46,923 bases of DNA from Actinomortierella ambigua (GCA_016098155.1 JAAAJB010000259.1:1-46923); one strand, 5' to 3'. Counted from the first letter of the stretch, positions 1 to 10,859 are shown. The notes: generated by a model from the letters alone, not told the origin. A program made the numbers and translations.

Positions 1-1319
1 ATGAAGGTATCAATGACTTGGGGCTGTGTGCCAATTTCCTCCCCCATAAACACACACGCCACTACGAAAAGGTAAATGTGTAAACAAAACAGAGTGTGAT
101 AAGCGTGTGTCGTTCGAGAGGGAAAAAGGTTCAAGGTGGTGCCTATACCCACATTTCATTCACATCAACAACAATAGCGCTGCCTCACTTACTGGCACTG
201 GCCACCATTTGCTGGACAACTTTGATAGGGTGCTCGACCAGTTTGTCTATGGACGAACAAACAACGTGGAGTGCAGGTATTAGTGGACCATATATAAATT
301 GTTACGTGGCAGAAGCTCTCTCTCTCTTTCTCTCTGTCCCCTCAATATCCTTACGATCGCAGGCTGGAAGGTGCTTATCGAGCTGCTTCTCCAGATTCCG
401 AACAATACGTGGCGTGTAGAGGGCAATGTAGGGAGTGATAAAGTCGCGGACCAAGAGGTGAATAACCATGCTATCGTCTTCGCGGTTACTCTTTGTCATG
501 CTTGTAAAAAAGGTACGTAGTCCTGTAAACTATTTCGAAGCGAGAGGCAGAGTGACAGACGAGGCTCAGCAGAGGCTTCTTCTGATGGCCAAACACTGAC
601 CTCAACAACACATTTTTTTTCTCAGATAAATACCTGCTCGCTGGCATCCAAGGCGTTCAGGTCGTCACGCAGGAACAACTCACGCGCCAATTCAGGTCCG
701 TTGACGACGGTGAGAAACTGGTTGAAAATTCGGATACTGTATACGGAACCATACTCTTGCTCACATCGTAGCAGAAAGGCTGAAGGGTCTTTTTTGTACT
801 CAGCGTCATGTGAGGTAGCGCCGCCCTTTAATGGCACTGTAGGGATGTCCTGGATAGGAAAAACAATAAAGGGGGTGGGGAGAAATCAATTGGTTTAGTT
901 CATGTTGCCTACCGTATACAGGAGCCAGAGAAGAAAGCACGCCCGCATGGGATGCAAGGAGGGGGGTAGGTGTTGTAATTCGGTTGAATAAAAGGGCCGG
1001 TGGGTAAATGAAAGTGCACGATTCCATCCTGACGCGGAGAGGGACATGTCGTAGCAAGATCATGAGTAGAGGAGGGAAGTAGAATCATTTGCTCACGCGG
1101 CAAATGCGAAAGCAAAAGATAGAACGGCAGAGTGGTGAGGATGTTTGTACATCAATGGGCAGGAGAGTGGTGCGTATGTACCTTGTCGGATGAGTAGTAG
1201 TTGGCGGCCACCTTGGTTGCCAGGTAGGCCATGGATGCTGTTCCAACGGCAAGAGGGACAATCGCCTTGAAAGCGGCAAATTGGTCGATCGTCTGGATAC
1301 CGGCGAAGCTGAGGACCAT
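1..1319 (-). CDS. Cytochrome P450 monooxygenase, N-terminal part (cut by left edge)
   Basis: Membrane-bound haem-thiolate monooxygenase, expected in the endoplasmic reticulum; substrate unknown. Five exons join in phase: 1182-1319, 634-849, 355-490, 193-246 and 1-61 (continuing off the window). The start at 1319 gives a hydrophobic anchor (about residues 19-41), followed by a Pro/Gly hinge (DIPTVPLKGG) and typical fungal P450 N-terminal sequence such as DPSAFLLRCEQEYGSVYSIR, FLTVVNGPELARELF, RDFITPYIALYTPR and MACVFMGEEIG. The haem-binding Cys, the ExxR motif and the I-helix would lie beyond the edge and cannot be checked. The acceptor of exon 3 is the least certain boundary: the ...acaaag/AGT site keeps phase, whereas the closer-looking ...tttacag site does not. 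A TATA box lies 125 bases upstream of the start. The family is clear; the subfamily is not. Confidence 0.88.
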
Positions 1320-1443
1320 GATGGCGGTGGAGCGAAATATGGTATGGAAATGAGCTTGAAGTGATGTTGTAGTGTGGAGAAAGTAAAAGTCGAAGGGGGT
1401 GAATTGTGCGTCGGCTATAACATTTCGAGAGGGGGTTGGGCAA

Positions 1444-1451
1444 TTTATATA
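1444..1451 (-). promoter_or_regulatory. Probable TATA box of the P450 gene
   Basis: On the minus strand this reads TATATAAA, followed by TTGCCC. It lies 125 bases upstream of the P450 start codon at 1319, with a pyrimidine-rich leader between. The position fits a fungal core promoter; no transcript evidence is available. Confidence 0.45.
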
Positions 1452-2429
1452 AAAATATGCTTTCGTCCGGATAGTATTGGACGTACGAGGATAGCGAGGA
1501 GGTCCTTGGATTGGGTATGGGAAAAGCTGTGCCCTAACTGGTTTTGTGTTGCATTTTTAGTCCTGTTGGCATCTGACGCTCTTTTTTGTCCTAAAAAAAT
1601 CAGGGGTGGCCTCGCTGAATGGGCTTGGGAGACAGTGAGGGTGAAAAAGGAGAGGGCTGCATTTGACGTGGTACTCAGATGATCGTTAGTGCTTTTCGCT
1701 ACGCATAAGCAAGTGAAAAGGAAGAAAGGGCAATATCAACACTGTTAAAGGTTAATTTCCGCGGACAGAGTATGGTCTTGAAGTGCTTGTTGTATCTAGA
1801 GTAGTCAAAGGGAAAATGGTTTTCCTCGGATGGCTAATCAATAGTCTGGTCCTGCTCTAGAAAAGTGCCCTTAAGTGCGGTGTGGTCTCCATCCATCCTA
1901 CGCACTCGATTCTCACGCGAATGCTGTAGCCGCATATGTAGATCTACACACTTGTGTTGTCACATTTCCACTGAGTGGGACCGCGCGTGCATTGTGTCCA
2001 GCAGAGTCCCAAATTCAGTCGGCATACGTTCTGCCAGATTATCTATCTCTTGCGTTACGTAGAAGAAAAGCGCATGGAAGATATAGAAGGAGTCTGCACA
2101 ATTCTACATGAAAGTCGGCTTTTGCTATCGTTGACAAGCTCACGATAATATGTGTCTCTTGCAACATGGACGAAAGCGGTGGCCACCTTGTGCTAGAGCT
2201 CCCGCTCGCCCATATTGATCTAAACCCATCCTAGCAGTAGTTACGTTTAAAAGCAGCGTCACCAGATGCGGGGAAAATTCATGGGCAGGAAACCCCATGG
2301 GGTTTTTATTCAAATCCAGCACAAGAAAAACAAAGAAATGGAGAAGACAAGTGCAATAAGGACGAGTAAGGATTCAGAAACGAGAGCGTTCAAGTAAAGT
2401 GCTACTAGAGTAGAGCTAGAAAAATGTGC

Positions 2430-2449
2430 AAAAAAAAAAAAAAAAAAAA
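2430..2449. repeat. A20 homopolymer
   Basis: Twenty consecutive A on the plus strand (T20 on the minus strand), about 280 bases downstream of the HMG-box gene stop. A simple-sequence tract prone to length variation. On the minus strand it is a T-run, so it is not a templated poly(A) tail of that gene. Confidence 0.95.
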
Positions 2450-2544
2450 CGACAAACAATGTGCTAAGGAGCAAGCAACCCCATGCCGAGTAAGAGAGGA
2501 GAAACGACGACCCACATACTCAGATGAATAGGAGGAGACGGAGA

Positions 2545-2597
2545 CACACAGACAGACAGACAGGTCGGGAGAAAGAGAGAGCGAGAGAGAGAGAGGT
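2545..2597. repeat. CACAGA / GA microsatellite
   Basis: Tandem CAGA units followed by an imperfect GA run. It is simple sequence in the 3' flank of the HMG-box gene, and the serine/leucine-rich open frames crossing it are artefacts of the repeat. Confidence 0.9.
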
Positions 2598-2732
2598 GAA
2601 GGAGAAATTGGGTACGAAGTGGAAGGATGTATAGAAGAGGTGGTGAAAACAACCGCCTCCATATATGAGGCGCATAGTTGTTGATGTTTATGGCTCATGG
2701 TTCGTTTGTCTGTTGCTCCTTCGTATTGGAAT

Positions 2733-2957
2733 CTAGTGGTTCTTGGGGTTTTCGGGCGAGGCGGCCCAGAGTTTGCCAACGTGGGCGCGGATGTCCTTTG
2801 GAGCCCAGTCAGGGTGATCCTCCTTAAGGCTCGTGTAGTTGCGCTTGAGAAAGCCACTCCATAGAGCTCGATTCCCACTAACAGACCTGCGTTTCAGCGT
2901 CGGGCTGTGGAAAGGCACACGTGGCGGAGAGGATGGGGCAGCCTGGGTTTTTGCCAT
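2733..2957 (-). CDS. Small HMG-box / YABBY-like protein
   Basis: Predicted small basic DNA-binding protein. The start at 2957 (MAKTQAAPSS) gives 74 aa; an in-frame ATG at 3005 would give 90 aa. The first part is Ser/Pro/Arg-rich. The C-terminal half (ALWSGFLKRNYTSLKEDHPD, then AHVGKLWAASPENPKNH) follows the HMG/YABBY-like pattern: an aromatic-led helix 1 with FxKxN, a Pro before helix 2, a KLW helix and a closing NPKN. The box is short, with only about two helices' worth after the basic part, as in fungal YABBY-like proteins. No intron is needed inside the frame, but an upstream coding exon cannot be excluded. The single recognisable motif and short length keep confidence moderate. Confidence 0.55.
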   Translation of the reverse strand: MAKTQAAPSSPPRVPFHSPTLKRRSVSGNRALWSGFLKRNYTSLKEDHPDWAPKDIRAHVGKLWAASPENPKNH

Positions 2958-3563
2958 GGTACTTTGATAGCGAGGCAGGTGATTGCGGATTGGTGGAATT
3001 GCCAAAGACTGTAGCCGAGGCCGGGAATCGATGTGGTTAAAGAGAAGAAAAGAGGAGGCAGACCCGAATTACACCCTTAGTTTTGAAGCGTCCTCTTTCG
3101 AGGCTTTTAGGGTTTTACATGTTTTCCCAGCATGATGTTATTGTGCTCATGTCTGATCAAGGATCATCGACTCTTTCCCGTGATGGCAACATTAGTTTCT
3201 TAATCCTATTGCAACCTCCTTTATATGTGCGCCCATGCTCGATACACAGCATGGTTCTCTGAGGTCTGAACTCATTTCCAATGATAAAGCCTCCTGTCAA
3301 CTCGTCGCGGCAAGCAAATCAAGAGCAACAGGAAGAGGTAAAAGACTGAAGACTATCTGTAACATCTTTTGGATCAGTTTGATCAGCTTTGGTACTGCAG
3401 GAAGTCAGCTGTTGTTCTTCTTATCTATTGCTATCATTTTCACAAGAGCTTGCACTGATCAATTGAAGTTATGTGATCTAACAAGGTTGGCTTACCTTTC
3501 TAAGCATTTATTATATAAAAACTATAATACCATGAATAAATAAGAAGGGGAGGGGTGATCGAC
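2958..3563. other. Intergenic between HMG-box gene and F-box gene A
   Basis: About 600 bases, AT-richer than the flanking genes. It holds the upstream region of the HMG-box gene and, on the right, the 3' flank of F-box gene A with a minus-strand AATAAA at 3507-3512, about 52 bases past that gene's stop. The 102-codon plus-strand frame at 3235-3543 has no recognisable motif and poor codon bias, and is not called. Confidence 0.5.
3507..3512 (-). terminator. Probable poly(A) signal of F-box gene A
   Basis: AATAAA on the minus strand, about 52 bases downstream of the stop codon at 3564, in an AT-rich stretch. Position and sequence fit a canonical polyadenylation hexamer. Confidence 0.5.
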
Positions 3564-5378
3564 TCACGACTTTGTGCTCGCCATGGCAATCGCATCCAAG
3601 AATGGCAACAACCCGCGCCAGTTTGCGACGAGCCATTGGTACTGTTCGCGATGGGTCTTGTCAAACATGGCCAAGTCTTCCAGGCTATGCCAGTGCTGCT
3701 TCATCCACTCAAGCTCTGGGATACCAATCCGATGGTTGGTCCCAAAGAACTTGAGCGACCTCAGCCGCCGAAGGCCAATCGTCTCCTCGAGTCCGCTCGC
3801 AAGCGACCATTCCAGAGTCTCCTGCTGCGCCACGTCCATCGTGCTATAGTTGTACATGTGCACATCGAGGTCCTGCAGACGCCCCAGTTGGCCTAGCTGC
3901 CGGTACACGGCCCGCTGCATACCCCGGCACACATGCTCGGGGTCCTTTTCCTGCGGGTGTCTTGGACAGGGCTCACCAGTCGCGAACCGACATACCCCTC
4001 CAATGGGTACCTCCAGCACCTCCAGGTCCTTGCACACCCACTCGGACCGGACAATGTCTTCCATTTTCAAATAACCCATGGCGGGCGCATGGCCTCCAGT
4101 CTTGAACACCCGTAGCTTTGGGCAGCTGGCCAGCACCTGTTGGATCCCCAGACTGTCGATGAAGCCACGATAGCCGCCCAAGTCGATCACACGGATGGAC
4201 TGGCCCTGATGTTCCGCCAAGCTCTGGAGAGTCTCGCGACCGTACGTGCCCCATGTCCGGACCTGACGGAGCTGGTTGGGTTTTGTCGCGCGCAGGATGC
4301 TGGCAATCTGGGTATCGTTCATTGGTGAGGAGAACCCAAGGTAGGTAAGATCGAGCGTCGTCAATGCCCGGAGGTGGTTATGCAGGATACGCTCAAACGT
4401 CGGCAGGGTCGAAAATGGGTTGTTGGGCGCGACAAGGCGTTCCAGGTTCGGGCAGAGCTGGAGCAACGTGTACATGAACGGCAGGTCGGGCTGGTCCATC
4501 TGCTCGAACGAAATGTCTAGATCTTTAAGCTTGTAAGGCCCTTGCTGCCGCTGATGTTGCTGATGATGTTGCTGATGATGTTGCTGATGATGTTGCTGAT
4601 GATGTTGCTGATGCCTCTGCTCCGTCTCCTTCCATTGTGCCAGCCGCCCTATCCAATAGTCGTGTGTCTCCTTCAAGTGGACCATTGTGTCGGCGCGGAA
4701 CCGGAGCGACTCGAGGTTGGGACACATATCCAAGAGCCTGCAGATCATGGCCGAGGTCGCTATGGTAGGCGGCTCATTAGTGTAATAGACAAGCAGATGT
4801 CGAAGGTTGAGCGCTACAGGCTCGATCATCTCGCACACGGCTTTAAATGGAATGTTGTAGTGCACTCGGAGGGCCAGCGACGTCAGTGACGGGTTTGCCG
4901 TCACCATGCGCACCACAGGTAGAACCTTTGGATCATATGGTCTTTCCATGGCCGTCGCCCGGAACCCGGATGCTGCGGTAGGCCTTGCAGGATGCATCGA
5001 CTCTGAGTCTGCGACTGGAGTATCGACAACTAGCGCCCGCGTGCGTGTGGTACGGGGACCTGAGTAGGGGTGGGTGATTTCATGGACACTGAGCTCGAAC
5101 AGGTTGTGGCAGTGAGGAAGATAGTGCTCCAGTTTCTCAGGCGGGTGCAGGTTGAGCTTGCGGATGTAGCGGCCATAGGTAGCTATCCCTCCATGACAGT
5201 CTTTTTTAGTCAGGTTGAAGGTGTCACTTTGATTCAGGTCCCGCCAGAGAGAAGGGATGAATGCATCGTGCCATTCACGACAGACCTTGATGCAGCGCAC
5301 AAGATCGCGCCGAAGGAGAGAACTTGCAATTGCATGTTGCACCTCTGGAATTGTAATGATGTTGTTGCTGTTTGGCAT
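3564..5378 (-). CDS. F-box / leucine-rich protein A
   Basis: Predicted substrate adaptor of an SCF (Skp1-cullin-1-F-box) ubiquitin ligase; target unknown. Single exon, 604 aa from the ATG at 5378 (MPNSNNIITIPEV). An in-frame upstream codon at 5450 would add 24 residues encoded mostly by an A22 run, so the inner start is preferred. The F-box is at about residues 9-46: IPEVQHAIASSLLRRDLVRC then a KVCREWHDAF segment ending in LWRDL. Irregular leucine-rich repeats follow (LKDLDISFE, CPNLERLVAP, LTTLDLTYLG). A His/Gln repeat near residues 257-277 comes from a 12-base minisatellite. The C-terminal module (YRQLGQLGRLQDLDV ... LEWMKQHWHSLEDL) is shared with F-box proteins D and E. A Cys/His-bearing stretch (GEPCPRHPQEKDPEHVC) precedes it. 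Confidence 0.85.
   Translation of the reverse strand: MPNSNNIITIPEVQHAIASSLLRRDLVRCIKVCREWHDAFIPSLWRDLNQSDTFNLTKKDCHGGIATYGRYIRKLNLHPPEKLEHYLPHCHNLFELSVHEITHPYSGPRTTRTRALVVDTPVADSESMHPARPTAASGFRATAMERPYDPKVLPVVRMVTANPSLTSLALRVHYNIPFKAVCEMIEPVALNLRHLLVYYTNEPPTIATSAMICRLLDMCPNLESLRFRADTMVHLKETHDYWIGRLAQWKETEQRHQQHHQQHHQQHHQQHHQQHQRQQGPYKLKDLDISFEQMDQPDLPFMYTLLQLCPNLERLVAPNNPFSTLPTFERILHNHLRALTTLDLTYLGFSSPMNDTQIASILRATKPNQLRQVRTWGTYGRETLQSLAEHQGQSIRVIDLGGYRGFIDSLGIQQVLASCPKLRVFKTGGHAPAMGYLKMEDIVRSEWVCKDLEVLEVPIGGVCRFATGEPCPRHPQEKDPEHVCRGMQRAVYRQLGQLGRLQDLDVHMYNYSTMDVAQQETLEWSLASGLEETIGLRRLRSLKFFGTNHRIGIPELEWMKQHWHSLEDLAMFDKTHREQYQWLVANWRGLLPFLDAIAMASTKS
4552..4613. repeat. 12-base coding minisatellite
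   Basis: Near-perfect tandem copies of TGATGATGTTGC (about five units) inside F-box gene A. On the coding strand each unit encodes a His-Gln-Gln-His step, giving an HQQH run between two leucine-rich segments. Twelve bases keep the frame, so copy number can vary without breaking the protein. Confidence 0.95.
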
Positions 5379-5733
5379 CTCTTTGAGAGTGTGAAAAGGA
5401 AGTTTTTTTTTTTTTTTTTTTTTTATTTCTCTGGCACTGTCAGGTACCAATCGTTATCTGGCGGAGAGGACAAAGAAAAAAAGGGCCCAATCATGATGGT
5501 CCCAACGTTCCAAATTGGGAAATGCAAACGTCTCGATACAACGGCTGCTCAATTGGTTCTTCGAGCCCCAAGCTGTGCAGACTCCCTCTCCCCATAAAAA
5601 TGGGGTCTTAAGTTACGTTGCAAAGTTTCAGGCTGGCTGGACAGCAGCTCGACGAATGACATCGCCAATGCTCTCTTTTTCTTGAAGACTCCCCCTCCAG
5701 AACCGATTAAGCGTTTGAGAACCAGCAACATTG
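5379..5733. other. Intergenic: F-box A promoter and WD40 gene 3' flank
   Basis: About 355 bases between two minus-strand genes. It contains the T22 tract near F-box A; no gene or RNA is seen. The short frames crossing it (5070-5597, 5549-5731) are shadows or repeat-driven. Confidence 0.5.
5403..5424. repeat. T22 homopolymer (A22 on the sense strand)
   Basis: Twenty-two T on the plus strand, read as A22 about 25 bases upstream of the F-box A start. If transcribed it would form an A-rich 5' leader; otherwise it may be a nucleosome-poor promoter element. It creates the lysine run in the extended reading frame, which I do not accept as coding. Confidence 0.9.
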
Positions 5734-8700
5734 TTATTCGTCTCGCTGAAGTAGCCGCATTGGTTTGTGCTCGTACTGTGCCACAATTCCTTCGTTCATG
5801 GTATATAGGCTGACCATGGACGTGTCGCCACCAATGACCAAGTCGTCAAAATCCGGCGTCGCCATCACACAAGCAATGGGTCCAACCTTCGCCTCCAGCT
5901 TCCAGGCCTCAGCATCCTCCGTGGCCCGCCCGAGATCCCATGCTCGAACTACGCCGTCACCTCCACCCGTGACCAACCATGCCATCGATCCATGGTTGCT
6001 TCGGAACCCCTCATAGTCATTAGGATGCGCACGCCCTGCCGGAGGTGGCCCTGAAGGCCACCATAGCGCCGATGAGATGCCCGATGTGGGAACCTCATCC
6101 AGACTGCTGTGAAAAAACGAATGCAGCGGCTTGGTTTCAACCCGCCTAGCCGCTGTATCACGGCGGGTCGCGGCTTTCCCGCCCTTTCGTCGCCCACTGC
6201 TAGAGGGATCGCCGACGTAGGTCGCCAACCCTCCATCCAGACCCGGTGTCGCCATGCCTCTCTGTAAGAACCGCCGATCAAACACAACAATGTCGTTCTT
6301 GGCAGAGCAACTGATCACGTAGGTCTCACAGGGGCTGAACCCTACGAGGTTGACGTCTTCTTGGTGCGTCAACACCTCGGCGATTTGCTTGCCTGTCTTG
6401 ATATCAAACAAGCGCATCAGACCATCACCAATATTATCCTCCGCGTCGCAACCACTTCCGCCAGAGGTGCCGCAAAGGAGATATTCGCCTATACATAGAG
6501 ATTTTCTTTTTTGGTTAGGACCCGAGAGTTATTGCAAATTGAAGGGGGGGGGGGAGAAGGAAAGCGAGTGCTGTCAACCACATTTGTAGCGGTCATTTTC
6601 TAGGATCACCAAGCTTACCTGAGGACGAGAAACTAAAACAGGAGACACTTGCGGCAGGATACAGTGAGGTCTGCCGTTCCAACATGATCCTTGCCGATGG
6701 CCTTTCTACATAAGCATCGTACAATACGACCTATCGAAACAACAGAAAACAAACAAGGCTTGTAAGCAAAACGTCGTCCGTGCCGATGTCCATGAAATTC
6801 GTCATACATGTAGTTGTCCTGGCGGTAATCGAGAAAGTAAGAAAAGCATCCTTCCCCCCATGTGGCGCCTTTTTTTTTCTCGTTCCAAATAGTTTGTCGT
6901 ACCTGTCCATTACCAATGCCTCCAATGCCTTCCATGCCAACAGCCAAAATGTTCCAATAGTAGCCTTGTCCGAACGAGATGCAGGATACGCATCTTTGGG
7001 CGTTATGCTGTAGTACAATAGATTGGCGTGACACCCGGTCCTCATCTCGGTCCATCCCATACACCATGACACCGCTATAATGATAAAATGAGTGAAGTGT
7101 TAGTTGCATAATTAGACAAACCCGGACAAAGAAACAAGGAGAGGAAGAGAGGGATTTGCTTCTAACCCTTTATCAGAACACGTGGCAAAAACGTCCTCAT
7201 GAGTCAAGGACGCTTCACAGACTGCCACGCGAGTCACTCGGTTGCAGAGCTCATTTTGCGTAGCGACAAGCTCTCCAGTTCCAGTTTTCCAGATCTAAGA
7301 TAGAGAGCGAGCGACACAGTCTTTAGTGAGTAAGTTCCTCTGCAATTTCGAAGCGTAAATCACAATTATCGATCAGACGATCAAAAACACGGCTAATTTT
7401 TTTTTACCTTGGAGGTCATGTCATCGGATGCCGATATAAAGAATCTCTTGGAGTATGAGAGTTTGACATCATTCACAGTCTTTGCAATAAGGTCTAAAAA
7501 TGTATCAGGAAATCAAGAATACAGCCTCGGTCAGCCAAAAAAAAAGTCATTTCATCGAGAGCCAAATAAATATTTCTTTCTTTCTTCTCTTCTTTCCTCT
7601 TTCAGCCTCCTCTTTCCCTTTTCCTCTTTCCTTTTCAGTACCACTATCTCATGCTCGCTCTCTTCTGTTCATTGTCAAGATTTACCTTGTTGAGGTGAGG
7701 CCCTGACTTCGTGGCCCGTGAGCGGGGTGGTTAGACCAGTGTTAAAGTCGCATAACAGCAAGTTGCCACTCCGGTTATAAATATCCTGTGTTGCAATGCT
7801 GCCAACCAGTACTTGAAAGCTAACGTCAAACAAAATGGAAACAGAAGTCAGTGTGTGTAAGGCGACAAAAAAAATTCATATAATATTATGGTACTCAATC
7901 CATCTCGGAGGGAGGAGGGGGAGGAAGGAAGGAAAGGAGGGCGGGAAAAGAGTCTTACCTTGTGCCATCACGTTTCATAGCCATGTCCACAATACTCCCA
8001 CTGCCGTAGTTGAATGACGTTGCACAACGGTAGGTCTTGGCTTGGGCCTTTTGGATCAAATCGTGGACGTAGCCAGGGTTGTATGACTTTGATCCAAGTG
8101 CTCGCACCGTCAGGAGATGGCTCAGACTCGATGTCTTGATCGGGATGAATCGCGTCGCCCTCTTCAGTGCTTCTTCTTTGGACCGCTTCTGGGAATACTG
8201 CGCCTCAAAGGCTGCTTTGCATTCTGCCGGAGTGATGTTCTCGCCCGAACGTACTGAAGTGATTCTAGAGCAATTTCAAACAAAAAAAAAGAAGTCGAGA
8301 AAGTTAGTAGGTGGGCCATACGGACGAGGGAGAGAGGCAGAAGGGTGAGGAATAGGAGGGTGATACTACAAGATCACCTTCTCACATCGTGGTGAGCTTT
8401 TGTTTTTTGGGTACTTTACCTTGAGATCGTATCCCAATCGGCCCTTCTCAACAAACGGTTGGCTTCAGCCACCTGTTCTGTAATAACCCTCATTTGCTCC
8501 AGGTAAACGCTATCTTTGGTCACTGCTAAACACTCTAACCGATTAATGTGGGTACGCCACTGAGCATTCTTGCTTCTGATTTCTTGTTGGTAACGCTGGG
8601 AACGATAAAGAAAGAAAAAGGAAAGAGTCAATCACCATTATGAAAAAAAAAAGATCAGCAGCGTCGAAAATCCAAATCATCCACAAGCTCGATCTTTTGA

Positions 8701-10859
8701 CCCAATGAAATCTTACCAGTAGTTGTCCCTGCGACCGGGTATAGCTTCCTTGAATCTCCTGTGTATAGTCGACACGAGCTTTTAGACCACCCAAGTTTGG
8801 CAGCTAACAAAGACAAAAAAAAAAAAAGGGAAAGCGAGGATGTGTCAAAAGAGCGTTTGAAATAGTACGACCATCAGCACCATAAAATGATAAAAGATGG
8901 GGCTCTATATTGCTGCATGGCTTTATATCGCTGCATGTGGATTCTTACCTCCAATTCTCCACCAAGCAAGTGGTCATCATCATAGTGATAGTCTTCGACA
9001 CCAAGCGTTCCCTCCACATCCATGGCGTGTACGTCAGGGACAGCAAGGACAGATGGCTCACGGGTGGCACTTCGGAGATCAAAATCCACCTCATATAGCA
9101 CCTCAGTCTCTGACATGTTTTCTTGCTCAGACTGAATCGTGGGTGGGGATGACGACGCTGTGGAGTCTGGAAACAATGATTCTCCTGGCGCGGCGGTGGT
9201 GTGTTCTACCAACGTTGTTGTAGTCGGTGCTGGTGACGGTGACGGTACGATGATAATGGGTTCTGATGCACTCGAAGCGGGTGGTTGCGGAGCTGGTGTT
9301 GGAGGTTGTCTGCTGGCAACAGATGATGAAGGTGGTGACGACGATGACTCTCGTGTTGATGAGACGGACGACGGCGATGGTTTAGCTCGTACAACCGCTC
9401 TGTTGACCTTATTAACCACGGCCAGAAAGCTGTTAAAGTTGTTAGCGAAGGAGGTCCACGCACTTGATTCCAAGGGTTGTTGCTGCTGTTGTGGGGGTGA
9501 TGATGGTTGCTCTTGCTCGTCTTGCAGTAGCCCCTGTTGGCTATGTTGTTGATAAGGCGCCGCTACCGGGTGGTGGGGGTGTGGTGCTGGTGTGGGTGTG
9601 GATATAGTCTGCTGCCGATGAAGATCAGGCTGCGCATTCTTTGGCCTGACGGGTTCCAGGATATCGCTCTCCGTTGTGTCGCCACTAGCCGCTTGATCTT
9701 GGTCGTCGAGAAGTGTGATTGTGGGAACTGGTGACAGAGCTATTCTTGCTGGATAGTTATGCTCATTACTCAAAGGCTGCCGACGCTGCTGTTGTTGCAG
9801 TTGTGATTGTTGTTCCTGTTGCCGCCTATGGTGTTGTTGCTGTGACTGTGGTTGGTGTGATCCCCGACGAGGCTGATCGTGCCTGCTAGTCGCGTCACGA
9901 TTGACAGGGGGAGCAGTACTTTGCCCACGTTTTCCACCAAGTGGTGTCGTTGCCGATGTTGCCATCGTTGTTGATCCCGTCGATGACTTTGTCGATGACG
10001 TTACCGGTGATGCTGCTGATGGTATGGCTGATGATGTTGCTCCAGTTGCTGTTCCCCTTGCTGCCATCCCTGTAGCAGGGCCATTAACCGGCTTCAACGG
10101 CTTTTGAGCTTTGCGCTGACGCGACGAAGCTGGGAGTGGCGTGGCTCGCCTTTTGAAGCCCGATGTCTCAACGAAATCTTCATCGCCGCTCGATGACGAC
10201 GGAATCTCGATCGCCTGCTCACGCTCAGAACCTAGTAACGGTAACCTCCTCTTCGTCCCTCCCTGGGTTTGGAAATCGTCATCGTCATCGTCGTCATCAC
10301 TATCACTAATAACGATAATGGGTCCCGCGACCACGGAGGATCCTCGCCGATCACCACCACCGGCGCCATCGGTACCAGCGCCCCCTCGGCCATTTCCAGC
10401 GAGGGTTCCTCTGCTGCCGACATGGCCGATTTTGTTGCTACCACCGCTACCACGACTGATACCCTTATTGCTGGTTCTATGGGTGTTGTTTAGCCTCTGT
10501 GCTGGCCTGGTCGTCGGACTATCGTGCCCTGGCGGCGGCAGCGGCAGTCGACTCCCTTGTCGCTGCTGCTGCAGCGATGGCGTGCTACTAACGGAGGTGA
10601 AGGTCGCAGGAGGATACGATTGTAATGGTGTTGAAGACGTAAAGCTGAAACCGGATCGCTCGCCACCAGAGAAGCGTTTGGCTCCCATAGAGGCGGTGTT
10701 GGCGTGTTTGCGTCGCTTCACGGGAATCAGGTCCTGCGGCCCGGGCATGTCTGTCCTGTTCGTGGCACCATCGGCCAGAGTGGGCATTCCCAATAATGGC
10801 GTTCCATGCAATGCATTTAGGCGTCCTCTATCTTCGATCCGTGTGTCCCTGGAACTCAT
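5734..10859 (-). CDS. WD40-repeat protein with long disordered N-terminus; possible CUL4-DDB1 adaptor
   Basis: About 1288 aa from ten exons that join in phase: 8949-10859, 8717-8803, 8420-8595, 7959-8264, 7686-7819, 7408-7493, 7167-7294, 6903-7074, 6619-6730 and 5734-6488. Residues 1 to about 640 are low-complexity (Ser/Thr/Gln/Pro) with acidic Asp runs and basic KRR patches suggesting nuclear import. A helical segment follows (RYQQEIRSKNAQWRTHINRL), then about seven WD40-like blades: NLLLCDFNTG, FFISASDDMTSKIWKTGTG, DVFATCSDKGGVMVYGMD, GNGQVVLYDA, DGLMRLFDIKTG, NDIVVFDRRF and DGVVRAWDLG. The D-x-R box in VVFDRR (6271-6288) resembles the DDB1-contact motif of CUL4 adaptors. The architecture could fit Rik1-associated factor 1-like (Raf1/DIM-9) proteins, but I cannot confirm this without a search. 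WD40 assignment is firm; function is inferred. Confidence 0.82.

Larger units (their letters stand above)
1320..2732. other. Intergenic: P450 promoter and HMG-box 3' flank, no gene seen
   Basis: About 1.4 kb between two minus-strand genes. The open frames here (for example 1374-1682 and 1865-2111) show no domain, no coding-like codon use and no splice partners. The stretch holds the P450 TATA box, an A-rich part and, toward 2430-2600, an A20 run and simple CACAGA/GA repeats that lie in the 3' flank of the HMG-box gene. I see no RNA gene or transposon signature. Confidence 0.5.

Noticed and set aside
1374..2111. Plus-strand frames of 65-102 codons upstream of the P450
   Set aside because: No domain, no plausible splice partners, and they overlap the P450 promoter.
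3235..3543. 102-codon plus-strand frame
   Set aside because: AT-rich, no recognisable motif, weak codon bias, and it lies in the 3' flank of a minus-strand gene.
4552..4613. Repeat array considered as a CRISPR-like structure
   Set aside because: Units are contiguous with no spacers, the period is 12 bases, and the array is inside a eukaryotic coding exon.
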